DNA of 12,245 nt from Hondaea fermentalgiana (GCA_014084085.1 NPFB01000135.1:74664-86908); one strand, 5' to 3'. Positions 1-8,306 are shown, counted from the first letter of the stretch. Made by a program: numbers and translations. Notes: generated from the letters alone by a model not told the origin.

Positions 1-75
1 GCAAAGCAAAGCAAAGCAAAGCAAAGCAAAGCAAAGCAAAGCAAAGCAAAGCAGAGCAGAGCAGAGCAGAGCAGA
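1..75 (+). repeat. GCAAA/GCAGA pentanucleotide microsatellite
   Basis: Ten perfect GCAAA units occupy 1-50 and five GCAGA units occupy 51-75. The array begins at the window edge and may extend further left. The two blocks differ by one A-to-G change per unit, which suggests that one variant unit was itself amplified. Confidence 0.95.
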
Positions 76-80
76 GCGGC

Positions 81-98
81 GATCGATCGATCGATCGA
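81..98. repeat. GATC tetranucleotide run
   Basis: About 4.5 GATC units, self-complementary, lie between the pentamer and the GCA arrays. It reads as a simple repeat, not as a specific regulatory site. Confidence 0.8.
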
Positions 99-139
99 CC
101 GCGAGGCCGCTACAGCAGCAGCTCGCTCGCTCGCGCCCG

Positions 140-140
<1 letters not shown>

Positions 141-194
<54 letters not shown>
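141..194 (+). repeat. GCA/CAG trinucleotide repeat
   Basis: About 17 uninterrupted GCA units lie in the leader of the kinase gene. No ATG precedes them, so they are probably untranslated. Such tracts vary readily in length between strains. Confidence 0.95.
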
Positions 195-197
<3 letters not shown>

Positions 198-516
198 GCG
201 GGCGGAGCGCCGCGGCGAGGAGCCGGAGCGAGAGCGAGGCCGGAGCGAGTGATTCGTTCGCGATAGGCAGATCAGATTAGCCAGCAGAGGAAGGAAGGCG
301 TGTGTGTGTGAGAGCGAGCGAGCGCGCGAGTGTGTGTTCAAGTTTGTTGGGGACGTGGACGCGAGCGCGAGGAGCTAGGAGCGCAGTAAAGGACGGGAGA
401 AAGGAAGGAAGGACGGGCGTAGACTGGCCGCGAGGAGAGGGCCCAGGTGCCGGCCGCGGCCGCCTGGCGGCCTGCGGCCCTGTCTGACGGGGTCAACGAG
501 CGAGCGAACGACCTCA

Positions 517-558
<42 letters not shown>
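517..558 (+). repeat. GATT tetranucleotide repeat
   Basis: About 10.5 perfect GATT units lie roughly 95 bp upstream of the kinase start codon. Confidence 0.95.
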
Positions 559-651
559 CCTCGTAAGAAAAGGGGACGCGACAAGCAGGAGCACTCGGCA
601 AGTTCTCCTTCATATATCACGCGCTCTCCTCTGAGCAAAAGTTCTCAAAGT

Positions 652-3531
652 ATGGCGACGCCCACGACGTCAACGACGCCCGACATGGGCGAAGACGGCG
701 TCGAGGTGAGCCAGAAAATCGCCTCGCGCGACGAGCAAAACGCAATTGCTCAAAATGGCCTCGAAAACGACTTGCTCGCCATTGCCAAGATTGCCGCCAG
801 CGCGCTGAAGGAAAAAAAGCAAAACAAGGCCGAGCAAGGAGCCGTCAAGCTCACGCGTGCAGGATCCGACAGCGCACTCGCCGCCACGATGTCCGCAGTC
901 CAAGACGCTGCTGCAGCCTCGTCAAAGGCCGCCATTGCGGCCGCGGCTAAATCGAGCGATCCCGCCCTACGCATCTCCTCGTCCATGACCAAGCTGAAAA
1001 AGGCTGGCGCAAAATCGCCCGCCTCGCTCTCGCCGTCTTCGGCAATGTCAAGAAAAGTCAAGGCGAAACTGCGGTCCTCCGCAGGGACCCTATTGCAAAC
1101 GACCCCAGAAACAGAGGAGGTGCTCTCTTCCGCTGCTGGCGCGGCCCAAAGTCCGGCCATGCGTCGCGCAGCGTGGACGGCGAAACCGTCCGCCACTGAC
1201 ACGGCTCTCGATGTGGGCTACGGCCCTGCGGCGGTCGCCACGACTTCGCTCTCGAGCGAAGAGACCGGCAGTACCACGGACGAAAGCGTCGGCGCAACAG
1301 CCAACGAAGACGGCGCAGCTGCTGGACATGCCGAGGAGGCGCCCAAGCGAACGGGCGCCTCGGCTTCCGCATCGACCACGAAGAAACGACGCGGAAGCGT
1401 GTACACAGATCTAATGACCGCGGACAAAGGCCGCTTTCTCTTTCGGGAACTCATGGGGTCCCCCGTGAGCGGCGGGCTGTCGGAGCCAGAGTCCGCCTCT
1501 TCCGTCACATCCTCGTCCGATCCACGCGGACCCGGCAACCGTCGTCTCACGGCGACGCCCTCCATGCTCATGCTCTCGGAGGCCTTTGAGGCGCTCTCAG
1601 AATCGCCCTCTGCGCTCGCACCCATGGACGTTCACAGCACCGGGGGCGTTTACCAGCTGCGGCGCCAGGCTCAAGCCGCTCACGAGGGCGCGCACGATCG
1701 CGGGTACTCTCTTCGACGGCAAGCTGCCTATGGCGCCTCGCACGCCCCTCGCGTGCACGAGGAGACCCACGAGGAAGACGAGGCGTCAAACGCTGGTCCC
1801 GGACGCCATCGCGCGCGCTCCTGGACCTCGTCTCTCGAATCGCAAAAGGCCGCGGCCGCAGTATCCAAGGCGAAGCGAGAAGATCTCGGCAAGCGGCTCC
1901 TCAGTGGCTGCGCCGGTCGCAAGTCCGAGCCTGAAGCGCCAACGCGCCGCGTGCGGTCGAGCGGGATCCCACACGTGCGATTCGCCAAGGAAGACGGAAG
2001 TGAAGCGTCTACGTGGGCAAGCACGGGAAGCTCGGCGAGCACGAGCAGCCAGGGAAATCTGGGAGGGCGACTTGACTTTTCTGCGGAGGCCATTGCTGCT
2101 CGTCGGAGCGGAAGCGCCGATACCCTCGGGCAGCAGAAATGGAGACCTCCGGCGGTAGAGACGAGCCGCAAGGTGCTCTCTGAAATCTTTGCCGACGCAA
2201 AAGGCGAACCCGGAACCACGACCTCGCCACCGTCAAACGCCAGCCTCTCGAAGCGTCCCATGCTGCGCCGAGGCGTTTCGCGAAGTGGGTCTCTCCGTAC
2301 GCTGCGGCGCTCGGGAAATGCATCCCGCGTCGCTGTCTTCAAACCGGAAGACGAAGAGACAGGCGCTGACAAGGTCGCCGCTGCCTTTGGCGCCGCCAAC
2401 CCCGATCGGCCCGGTCTGGTGGTGGGCGGAGGCTCGAAGCGCGAACGCGCCGCCTACCTCTTGGACTCCAACCTTGGTCGCTTCAGCTCGGTCCCGGAAA
2501 CGGCTCTGGTCATGAGTAAACTCCCGAGGTCCAGCAGCACTCCAGAGGAAGACGAAAGGAATGGAGAGGACGAGGTCGTTGAACTGGACGATGAGGATGA
2601 CGAGAACGTGACTGCGGACAAGATTGTCGCCAAGCTTGGCAAAAACTATCGTACAAAGCGCGGATCGCTGCAACGATTCATGGAGAATGACGGCAGCGCG
2701 GAGGATCGATTCGACTTGGTGCACAAGGCGAGTGCGCAACAGGTGCACAAGATTGGAATTCTCGACTTGCGCATCTTCAACACGGACCGCCACGGGGGAA
2801 ACATTTTGTGCTCTACCAAGGGGGGGCGCGATGACGTGCATCTCATTCCCATCGACCATGCGCTTTCCTTGCCAGACTGGCATTTTCTTGCCGAGGCCTA
2901 CTTTGACTGGCAATATTGGGCCCAGGCCCAGACCCCCTTTGACGAGAAGACCAAGGCCGTGATTGCCTCGATCGATCTCGACAAGGACGTTCGTGCGCTT
3001 CAGGACCTCGGGCTTCCGGAAAGCTGCATCGCCACGAACCAAATTGCCACCCTTGCGTTACAGATCGCCACGCGCAATGGTTTCACACTCAAAGATTTGG
3101 GCAGTATGTTTCAGCGCCCCTTTTGCGCGGGACACAACTTGCACAACAAGTACTTTTCTCCGCTCGAACACATGATTATTCTCGCGTGCGAGGCGTGCCA
3201 CGGTCCTCCGTATGAGCCGGCCGGGACCCATACTGATGCCACCACGAGTCGATTGTATGCCGCCGCTTTGCAAGAAGATGATGCTGACACTGATGATGAG
3301 AGTGATGAACATGGGCAAAACAGCAATGGCGACCAGGACGCCAACGACGACGACGACGACGAGGAGGAGGACGAGGAGGACGATGAGTATGACATTGACG
3401 CCAAGGAGCGCGCTGCCTACGGCAATTGTCCACCACCTCCCGGGTTTTTCGCTGCCTTTCGGACGATTGTTGACGAGCACACTGCGAACGATTCGTGGCG
3501 CGATTGGCTCTCGCCCCTGAACACAGCTTAG
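652..3531 (+). CDS. PI 4-kinase gamma-like kinase (PI3/4-kinase fold)
   Basis: This 959-residue protein has a kinase domain at about 557-860 that resembles plant type-II PI 4-kinase gamma proteins. The N-lobe shows VAVFKPEDEE with candidate ATP lysine K564, then REE-type helix residues around E598 (KRERAAYLLD) and VPETALV. After the SLQRF motif comes VHKIGILDLRIFNTDRHGGN, with catalytic-loop D712 and N717. IPIDHALSLPD follows, with metal-binding D735. Family members phosphorylate phosphoinositides, although some plant gamma members act as protein kinases, so the substrate is open. Residues 1-540 are Ser/Ala/Lys-rich and apparently disordered, with several RRxS-like phosphorylation consensus sites. 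No ubiquitin-like domain, common in the plant relatives, was seen. Acidic insertions lie at about 630-655 (inside the kinase region) and 875-916. The start has A at -3 and G at +4 and is the first ATG of the region. No intron is needed. Confidence 0.87.
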   Translation: MATPTTSTTPDMGEDGVEVSQKIASRDEQNAIAQNGLENDLLAIAKIAASALKEKKQNKAEQGAVKLTRAGSDSALAATMSAVQDAAAASSKAAIAAAAKSSDPALRISSSMTKLKKAGAKSPASLSPSSAMSRKVKAKLRSSAGTLLQTTPETEEVLSSAAGAAQSPAMRRAAWTAKPSATDTALDVGYGPAAVATTSLSSEETGSTTDESVGATANEDGAAAGHAEEAPKRTGASASASTTKKRRGSVYTDLMTADKGRFLFRELMGSPVSGGLSEPESASSVTSSSDPRGPGNRRLTATPSMLMLSEAFEALSESPSALAPMDVHSTGGVYQLRRQAQAAHEGAHDRGYSLRRQAAYGASHAPRVHEETHEEDEASNAGPGRHRARSWTSSLESQKAAAAVSKAKREDLGKRLLSGCAGRKSEPEAPTRRVRSSGIPHVRFAKEDGSEASTWASTGSSASTSSQGNLGGRLDFSAEAIAARRSGSADTLGQQKWRPPAVETSRKVLSEIFADAKGEPGTTTSPPSNASLSKRPMLRRGVSRSGSLRTLRRSGNASRVAVFKPEDEETGADKVAAAFGAANPDRPGLVVGGGSKRERAAYLLDSNLGRFSSVPETALVMSKLPRSSSTPEEDERNGEDEVVELDDEDDENVTADKIVAKLGKNYRTKRGSLQRFMENDGSAEDRFDLVHKASAQQVHKIGILDLRIFNTDRHGGNILCSTKGGRDDVHLIPIDHALSLPDWHFLAEAYFDWQYWAQAQTPFDEKTKAVIASIDLDKDVRALQDLGLPESCIATNQIATLALQIATRNGFTLKDLGSMFQRPFCAGHNLHNKYFSPLEHMIILACEACHGPPYEPAGTHTDATTSRLYAAALQEDDADTDDESDEHGQNSNGDQDANDDDDDEEEDEEDDEYDIDAKERAAYGNCPPPPGFFAAFRTIVDEHTANDSWRDWLSPLNTA

Positions 3532-3678
3532 AATAATGGCAACTGACACACATTTTCATACATTGTTAAATTGACAATGAGCTCGTGACTCAATTTTTCA
3601 CGGTTTTTTTTTTAACAACAAGTCTTGGACTCGCAATGTGGCCTTGATATCTCTTTTTGAGCTGGTTAGCATTTTATT
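3532..3678. other. Convergent intergenic spacer with hairpin and T-run
   Basis: The kinase gene and the TPR gene converge on these 147 bases. An AATAAT hexamer follows the kinase stop directly (3532-3537). An inverted repeat CATTGT/ACAATG with a 7-nt loop lies at 3561-3579, and a run of ten T at 3604-3613. The spacer is more AT-rich than the flanking genes, as expected of a 3'-processing region. No gene was seen in it. Confidence 0.6.
3673..3678 (-). terminator. AATAAA polyadenylation hexamer of the TPR gene
   Basis: A perfect AATAAA on the minus strand begins at the base immediately after the TGA stop (3679-3681). It is the obvious candidate signal for 3'-end formation of the TPR gene and implies a very short 3' UTR. 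Cleavage position was not observed. Confidence 0.55.
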
Positions 3679-6600
3679 TCAAAGGCCATCTACCTGGGTC
3701 TGTGACATGATCGTGAGTGGGTGGGCCTTCTCGAGACATCTTGTACGAATCTCGAGAGCGCGTCGGGCGATGGCAATGTCTTGCGTGGCGCCTGCTAAAT
3801 GGTACAAGGCGTCAGCGACGGTCGGATGCTCCGCGCCGAGGTGTCTCTCACGCTCGGAGACGGAGAGCTCGAGAGCTGCAATCGCTTCTTCCTGACGACC
3901 AAGACCGAGAAGAGACCGACCGTGGGCAAGATGAGCAGCTGCCAGACGCAAGTGGCGAGCCGAGGAGAGGCTGTCGGCTTGCGCAAAGATTGCCAGAGAC
4001 TCTTTTGATGCCTCGAGGGCCTCTTTGAAATGCTCGAGGTCAACAAGCACAAATGCCATGCGGTATAAATCGACGGCGACATAATCATGTGCATCACCAA
4101 GACAATCCCGGTTGATGCGGAGGACCTCTTGAAAGATTTCGAGAGCAGCCGCATACTTGCCTTGGGCGCGCAAGACGCTTGCTTGATTATGCATGGAGGC
4201 CACAGTTGCGGGATGGAAAGCGCCGAGCTGCTCGCGACGGTCTTTGAGGACCCGCGAGAAGGCCTCTGATGACGCTTCGTAGTCGCCCTTGCTTCGTAAA
4301 ACGCTTGCCATCTCGTGCAATGCCGTGAGCGTGGCAGGATGCTTTTCTCCCAGATGTTCTCGACGCACACGCAAAACTTCGTCGAAGGCCTCGAGAGACG
4401 CATCGTAATCGCCCTTGTTCCGCAGCATGAGCGCCATGCGCGCCCTCGTAGAGATCACGATGGGGTCAACGGAGCCCCGCTGCCCGACTTCGATTTCCAA
4501 GACGGTGCGGAGCAAATGGAGCGCTGCGTCAAAATCACCCTTGTCTTGCAAAACGAGAGCCATGTTGTGCATGGTTGTGGTTGTGGATGGATGGTGTTCC
4601 CCGTGTAGATCGCGATGGATGTCGAGAACCTTTTGCAAGAGGCCCAACGCTTCATCAAAGTGGCTCTGTGCCTGAAGAACAAGCGCCTTGTTGTGCATGG
4701 TTGCTATCGTAGAAGGATGAGTAGAGCCGAGCTGCGTTCTTTGCTTTTCCAAAACGGACTCGAGCATACTTAGGGCTTTGTCGTGATCCCCTTTTGCTTG
4801 CAGCGCTTTGGCAACACAGGCCATTGTGGCCAGGGTGGATGGATGGGCGGGGCCAGCTTGTTCCCGCGTTACATTCAAGACCTCTTGGTAGCTTGCAAGG
4901 GCAGCGGCAAAGTCTCTTTTGCGCAGCAACAGACTGGCCATGTTGTTCATGGTGGCCAGTGTGGCGGGATGCGAGGGGCCGAGCGTGCTGCGTCTCCTTT
5001 TGAGGACCTGCTCAAATGAGGTCATTGCCGCAACAAAATCGCCCTTTTCGAGGAGAATACGTGCCTTGTTGTGCATTGTCGCAAGTGTGTGGGGATGGTC
5101 TTCGCCGAGCTGCGCAACACAAACCGAAAAGATGCTCTCCATGAGCGCGAGAGCTTTGTCATATTCGCCCTGGTCTCGCAGCACACGCGCCATTCCTTGC
5201 ATAGCTTCCACTGTTGAGGGATGGTCGTTTGCGAGCTGGCCACGCGTGATTGCCAATGATGCTTCAAAAGCGGAAAGAGCAGCGGCGAGCTCGCCCTTGG
5301 TGTGCAGAACATCTGCAATGCTGTTCATCGTCGAGGCCGTGAGAGGACTGTTAGAGCCATGGGCTTCGCGTTCGAGGTCCAAGATCTCGTGAAATGAAGC
5401 TAAAGCACCATCGAAATCACCCTTGCTTTGAAGCGCAGTAGCGACATTGTGCATTGCAGAAAGGGTAGATGTATGCAACGGTCCGTGGTGATCGTTGCAA
5501 ACGCGAAGCATTTCGTGGAAAAGAGCAAGAGCCTCGTCATACCTTGCAAGCTCCTGCAGAGCATCAGCCGAGATCTGCATGACGGCGAGCGTGAGTGGGT
5601 CCGCGTGTCCAGGTCGCTGCCGCCGTGCTGAAAGGACCTCGTTGCTCAGTGCAAGAGCCGCCTCGCAGTCTCCCTTTTCCAGCAAAACGCTCGCCAAAGC
5701 GTGCATAACTGCCAAGGTGTCCGTGTGATTTGCACGAAGCGTTTTTCTTCGAATGACAAGCACTTCTTTGTACAAGTCGACAGCGGCATCAAGGTCCCCG
5801 TCGCTGTGCATGACGCGTGCCATAATTTTCATAGTTGCTGCAGTCTGCTTGTGGTCGGGCCCAAGAGTCTCGCGCCGAATATCAAGGGCTTGCTTGTACA
5901 TGGCAATGGCACCTGTCACGTCACCTGTGTCTCGAAGCGTGCTTGCCACGCTGTGCAGAGCAACCACAGTATTGACGTGCTTGGCGTGGAGTCTTTTGGT
6001 GCAAATGTCGAGAACACTGCGAAAGATGGGCAGGGCTTCTTCAAACATGGATTGATCGCGAAGCATCCAAGCCGCATTATGCATGACGTTGGCGACCCCA
6101 AGAGAGTCTCCTTGAACGTCACGCAGACGCTGAATAATGTCCTTGGCGAAGTCAGCAAGCCAGACGCGTATGACACGAGCGAGCGCGGTATTCATGGATG
6201 CAAAACCGCCATCAAGCGCATGCACAGCAGCAACGATCATGTCGCGCCCCTTTGCTGATTGGGATTGCGCGGCGGCCAGGTCGAGGTTGGCAAGCGTCTT
6301 GTGAATCGACGATAGCCCTTTTGCGCTGCAAAGAATCTCGACGAAACGCTCGTCCTGGCCCGGGGCAAACAAGGGTTGCAAGTTGTTAGAGCTCTTGATG
6401 GCGCCATACATTTCCCAGACGCACCACATTCGGGAAAGCGGTGTGCACGTGTCCCATGTTTCCATGAAAACGAGATGGTTCGAAAAGCGTGCAATGGCTT
6501 GATGTAGGCGGCCTGTAATGAGCTCTTCGTGCCTGCGTGCAATACTCGGGTTGATTCTTTGCTGTGCGCCAACAAGCCTCGGCTGTTTGGCGCAGAAGAT

Positions 6601-7251
6601 GTCGAGCCAAATGAATTCACGCTGTGGATCGCACCCTTGAAAGTGAGCCGAAAGAGCGGCCATAAGCTCGTCGAACTTGGCTTGGCGTGAGATACAGACA
6701 TGGGTACCTTGAAAAGGTGTACCAATTCTGGAGAGCCCCAAAGTGTCGAGAAAAAGACAATTCCTCAAAATGGTCTTGGGTACAACAAAGTACTCGGCCA
6801 CGTCTTCCATGGTCCATTCTTCGCGAGGTTTAAAGCACGCGTTGCTCCGCGTGATGGTGAGGTAGCCCTGAACAAAAGTAGCCTCTGCGTTGCCAATGAG
6901 GCCGTCGTCGTTTTGACGGATATCGTAATCAAGCTGCTCCACAAGGTGGACGCTCTTGCCTTTGGGAATGCGCGTCGCGTCACGCGTTTCGCGGTCTGTA
7001 GCGAAGCCGTCGGTAGTGAGCTCATAGAGGTGTACGCCTCTGGCTAGCTTGCCGTCCATGAGGCCCTTGTGGATTCCTTGCAGAGCGGCCAAACTGAGAC
7101 CACGGAAGCACACGTCCTCATCGCTAAGGTCATCGTCTCCGTACAGGGGCTTGGTCTCTTCTCTCCTTTTCCCCAGCGCTTTGGCGACCTTTCCGCTCGC
7201 TGTTTGAGCCATGCGGCGCACGCTGACGCGCAAAGAGCCGCGCTCCCCCAT
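3679..7251 (-). CDS. TIR-like domain protein with about 19 kinesin-light-chain-type TPRs
   Basis: This single-exon gene encodes 1190 residues from the ATG at 7251. The start is chosen for its context (GCCATGG). The frame stays open to a non-ATG codon at 7857, with one weaker ATG at 7731; ATG 7212 is also possible. Residues 1-45 are basic, and DDDLSDED is acidic. Residues 180-300 look TIR-like. They show a strand/helix pair (THVCISR, KFDELMAALSAHF), a second strand with FIWLDIF (213-219), then a helix and NHLVFMETWD. PLSRMWCVWEMY follows, placing E280 where TIR enzymes carry their catalytic glutamate (WCxxE). Residues 380-1183 form about 19 TPRs of 42 residues with consensus HPxTLATMHNxA..L..KGDFDAAL, usually a protein-binding superhelix. 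No NB-ARC or NACHT ATPase lies between the two parts. TPR identity is firm; the TIR relation is by eye. No signal peptide is seen, so the protein is probably cytosolic. Confidence 0.88.
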   Translation of the reverse strand: MGERGSLRVSVRRMAQTASGKVAKALGKRREETKPLYGDDDLSDEDVCFRGLSLAALQGIHKGLMDGKLARGVHLYELTTDGFATDRETRDATRIPKGKSVHLVEQLDYDIRQNDDGLIGNAEATFVQGYLTITRSNACFKPREEWTMEDVAEYFVVPKTILRNCLFLDTLGLSRIGTPFQGTHVCISRQAKFDELMAALSAHFQGCDPQREFIWLDIFCAKQPRLVGAQQRINPSIARRHEELITGRLHQAIARFSNHLVFMETWDTCTPLSRMWCVWEMYGAIKSSNNLQPLFAPGQDERFVEILCSAKGLSSIHKTLANLDLAAAQSQSAKGRDMIVAAVHALDGGFASMNTALARVIRVWLADFAKDIIQRLRDVQGDSLGVANVMHNAAWMLRDQSMFEEALPIFRSVLDICTKRLHAKHVNTVVALHSVASTLRDTGDVTGAIAMYKQALDIRRETLGPDHKQTAATMKIMARVMHSDGDLDAAVDLYKEVLVIRRKTLRANHTDTLAVMHALASVLLEKGDCEAALALSNEVLSARRQRPGHADPLTLAVMQISADALQELARYDEALALFHEMLRVCNDHHGPLHTSTLSAMHNVATALQSKGDFDGALASFHEILDLEREAHGSNSPLTASTMNSIADVLHTKGELAAALSAFEASLAITRGQLANDHPSTVEAMQGMARVLRDQGEYDKALALMESIFSVCVAQLGEDHPHTLATMHNKARILLEKGDFVAAMTSFEQVLKRRRSTLGPSHPATLATMNNMASLLLRKRDFAAALASYQEVLNVTREQAGPAHPSTLATMACVAKALQAKGDHDKALSMLESVLEKQRTQLGSTHPSTIATMHNKALVLQAQSHFDEALGLLQKVLDIHRDLHGEHHPSTTTTMHNMALVLQDKGDFDAALHLLRTVLEIEVGQRGSVDPIVISTRARMALMLRNKGDYDASLEAFDEVLRVRREHLGEKHPATLTALHEMASVLRSKGDYEASSEAFSRVLKDRREQLGAFHPATVASMHNQASVLRAQGKYAAALEIFQEVLRINRDCLGDAHDYVAVDLYRMAFVLVDLEHFKEALEASKESLAIFAQADSLSSARHLRLAAAHLAHGRSLLGLGRQEEAIAALELSVSERERHLGAEHPTVADALYHLAGATQDIAIARRALEIRTRCLEKAHPLTIMSQTQVDGL
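3703..6114 (-). repeat. 126-bp-period coding repeat (about 19 TPRs)
   Basis: The TPR part of the gene repeats every 42 codons, with boundaries at residues 380, 423, 465, 507, 550, 591 and then every 42 up to 1053. Units 4, 17, 18 and 19 are one or two residues longer and unit 5 is one shorter. Units 9 to 16 are the most alike. There are no introns, and at DNA level the units are far more diverged than the LRR exons of the neighbouring gene, so this is an old array. Confidence 0.85.
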
Positions 7252-7861
7252 GGCGCCTGACTCGTCCTCGGCGCGCGTCCTCGTGTGCTCGGCGTCTGCG
7301 CGAGCGTCTCTTGCGCGTACGAGCGACCTTGGCGTGCGAGTTCTGATGGGCGGGCGGCTCCCTCTTTTCGAACTACTAGACGAGTCCCAAGTTCCCTTGT
7401 TCCAGATTGTTTGTTCCCGATTCAGGCGACTTTTTGAGGGGGTCAGGAAGCCCCCGTCGGTCGATTTGCGCGGCGGACCATGGCAACGACGCACTTCTTT
7501 GACCAAGACGAGCCGACCCACGCGGGCGGATGAGGGAGGGGGAAAGGGAGGGAGACGACAAATAATGGTCCTCAAATACAGCACCGCCGGGCTTGGGCAT
7601 GACGAGCGAATAGGGAAACATGGGCGAAAGAAGCCGGTACGAGGTGACGCGTTGAGCGCAGCAGCTTGAGCAGATCGAGGGCGATTGTACCCTTTGACTC
7701 GATGCGGATCAGCCTCATGAATCGCGTTCATCGATATGCCAAGCACGCCAGGCCGGGCTAGCTCGCGTGCGACGCGTATGTGAAGCGCCTGGCTTGGCCA
7801 TCCTTTTTTGGGGAACTCGAGCTCTTTCAAGCTTACGCTAGGACTTGCACTCGCCAACTGA
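7252..7861 (-). promoter_or_regulatory. Upstream region/5' leader of the TPR gene
   Basis: This interval lies 5' of the chosen start. The TPR-gene frame stays open through it, but the encoded Arg/Ser/Pro-rich peptide looks unlike a domain and the only in-frame ATG (7731) has a poor context. On the coding strand a polypyrimidine tract lies at 7530-7556; its complement is a perfect G-quadruplex motif. Two out-of-frame ATGs (7621, and 7481 in GCCATGG context) would open short upstream ORFs of 81 and 12 codons if the transcript began above them. Confidence 0.4.
7534..7553 (+). other. Putative G-quadruplex motif
   Basis: Four G-runs (GGG, GGGGG, GGG, GGG) are separated by loops of one, three and one bases on the plus strand, about 285 bp upstream of the TPR-gene start. 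It meets the usual sequence rule for a G-quadruplex; folding is not shown. Confidence 0.5.
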
Positions 7862-8097
7862 CTTCTTCGGGCTGCAAAGTGTTACCGGGGCTTTCATCAT
7901 GTTTTCTCTAGGAGAAGAGGGCTTCATCAGAAGAAGACTTGTCACGGTGACTTCGAGGTGATGTTCCTGGGCACCAGGTTGGGTCGGGATTCCAAAGCTG
8001 AAGGGGATGTTGAAGTAGAATTGGAACAAGATGTTGGTATTGGAGTTGCAATTGAAGATGAAGTCATATTTCCCTCCTATTGATCATCTCTTGGAGC
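7862..8097. other. Unassigned segment, open on both strands
   Basis: This segment is less GC-rich than its surroundings. A plus-strand frame is open from about 7862 to a TGA at 8085 and ends in an acidic stretch (DVEVELEQDVGIGVAIEDE). On the minus strand one frame is open from about 8084 to 7838. Another, from an ATG at 8067, encodes a short Ser/Thr/Pro-rich peptide of about 41 residues. None is recognised, and none is long enough to call a gene. It may be intergenic DNA or a remnant of a gene lost between the LRR and TPR genes. Confidence 0.3.
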
Positions 8098-8306
8098 TCA
8101 TCCATGCTGGCAATGCATGCGATAAACGCATGACCCGGACTCCGGGTGAATGTTCAAGGGACTGGCAACAACGGCGCCTTTGGCGTTCTCGCCGGCCTCG
8201 GTTTTGGCCGCACGAAAGCGGTGGCGACGGATGGCGACAGCAGTAATCAAACGCACCAGCCAGAGGACTCACAGTAAGCGCCAGCGTCGTAGTCGACGAC
8301 TCGTCA
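8098..8306 (-). pseudogene. Broken second copy of the LRR gene's membrane-anchor segment
   Basis: Directly downstream of the LRR-gene stop, the minus strand repeats the anchor-coding part of its last exon. Positions 8192-8304 match about 8434-8557. Shared landmarks are GTAGYCGACGACT, the codons for LAGAF, and CGGCC followed by ACCGAGGCCGG. The offset changes from 253 to 242 bp across the unit, so this copy has a net 11-bp deletion that shifts the frame within the hydrophobic part. After the shift a short tail runs to a TGA at 8098-8100 and does not match the tail of the intact copy. In the frame leading into this copy, the upstream minisatellite reads as a Thr/Gln/Pro stalk. It could be a decayed duplicate or an alternative 3' end; transcripts would decide. 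Confidence 0.6.

Larger units (their letters stand above)
1..651 (+). promoter_or_regulatory. ATG-free, microsatellite-rich 5' leader/promoter of the kinase gene
   Basis: This stretch precedes the kinase start codon and contains no ATG on the plus strand, so the ATG at 652 is the first a scanning ribosome would meet. It is purine-rich and built largely from simple repeats: GCAAA and GCAGA pentamers, GATC, GCA, GAGC-like and GATT runs, each listed separately. No TATA box or convincing intron was seen. A GTAAGA occurs near 563, but no good acceptor pairs with it. Where the promoter ends and the 5' UTR begins cannot be read from sequence alone. Confidence 0.55.

Noticed and set aside
302..487. 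Open frame in the kinase leader
   Set aside because: It begins at GTG, not ATG, and reads repeat-derived Arg/Ser/Gly sequence; there is no ATG anywhere in the leader.
1218..3042. Several long frames antisense or shifted to the kinase gene
   Set aside because: GC-rich codon usage keeps other frames open. They show no domains, while the sense frame carries the kinase motifs over its full length.
3058..3549. Antisense frames with poly-Ser or Val/Leu-rich hydrophobic runs
   Set aside because: They are the complement of the Asp/Glu-coding tract near 3340-3390, not membrane proteins.
3561..3613. Hairpin plus T-run as a bacterial-type terminator
   Set aside because: The window is eukaryotic (12 spliceosomal introns). 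The 6-bp stem is AT-rich and lies 24 bases before the T-run, so it is recorded only as part of the spacer.
7510..7522. 13-base sequence GAGCCGACCCACG also found near 12159
   Set aside because: One shared 13-mer is expected by chance in a window of this size, and the flanks do not match.
7252..7857. N-terminal extension of the TPR protein to 7857
   Set aside because: The codon at 7857 is TTG. The only in-frame ATG above 7251 (7731) has a weak context and the peptide has no domain character. The open frame is unusually long, so the extension is kept only as an alternative.
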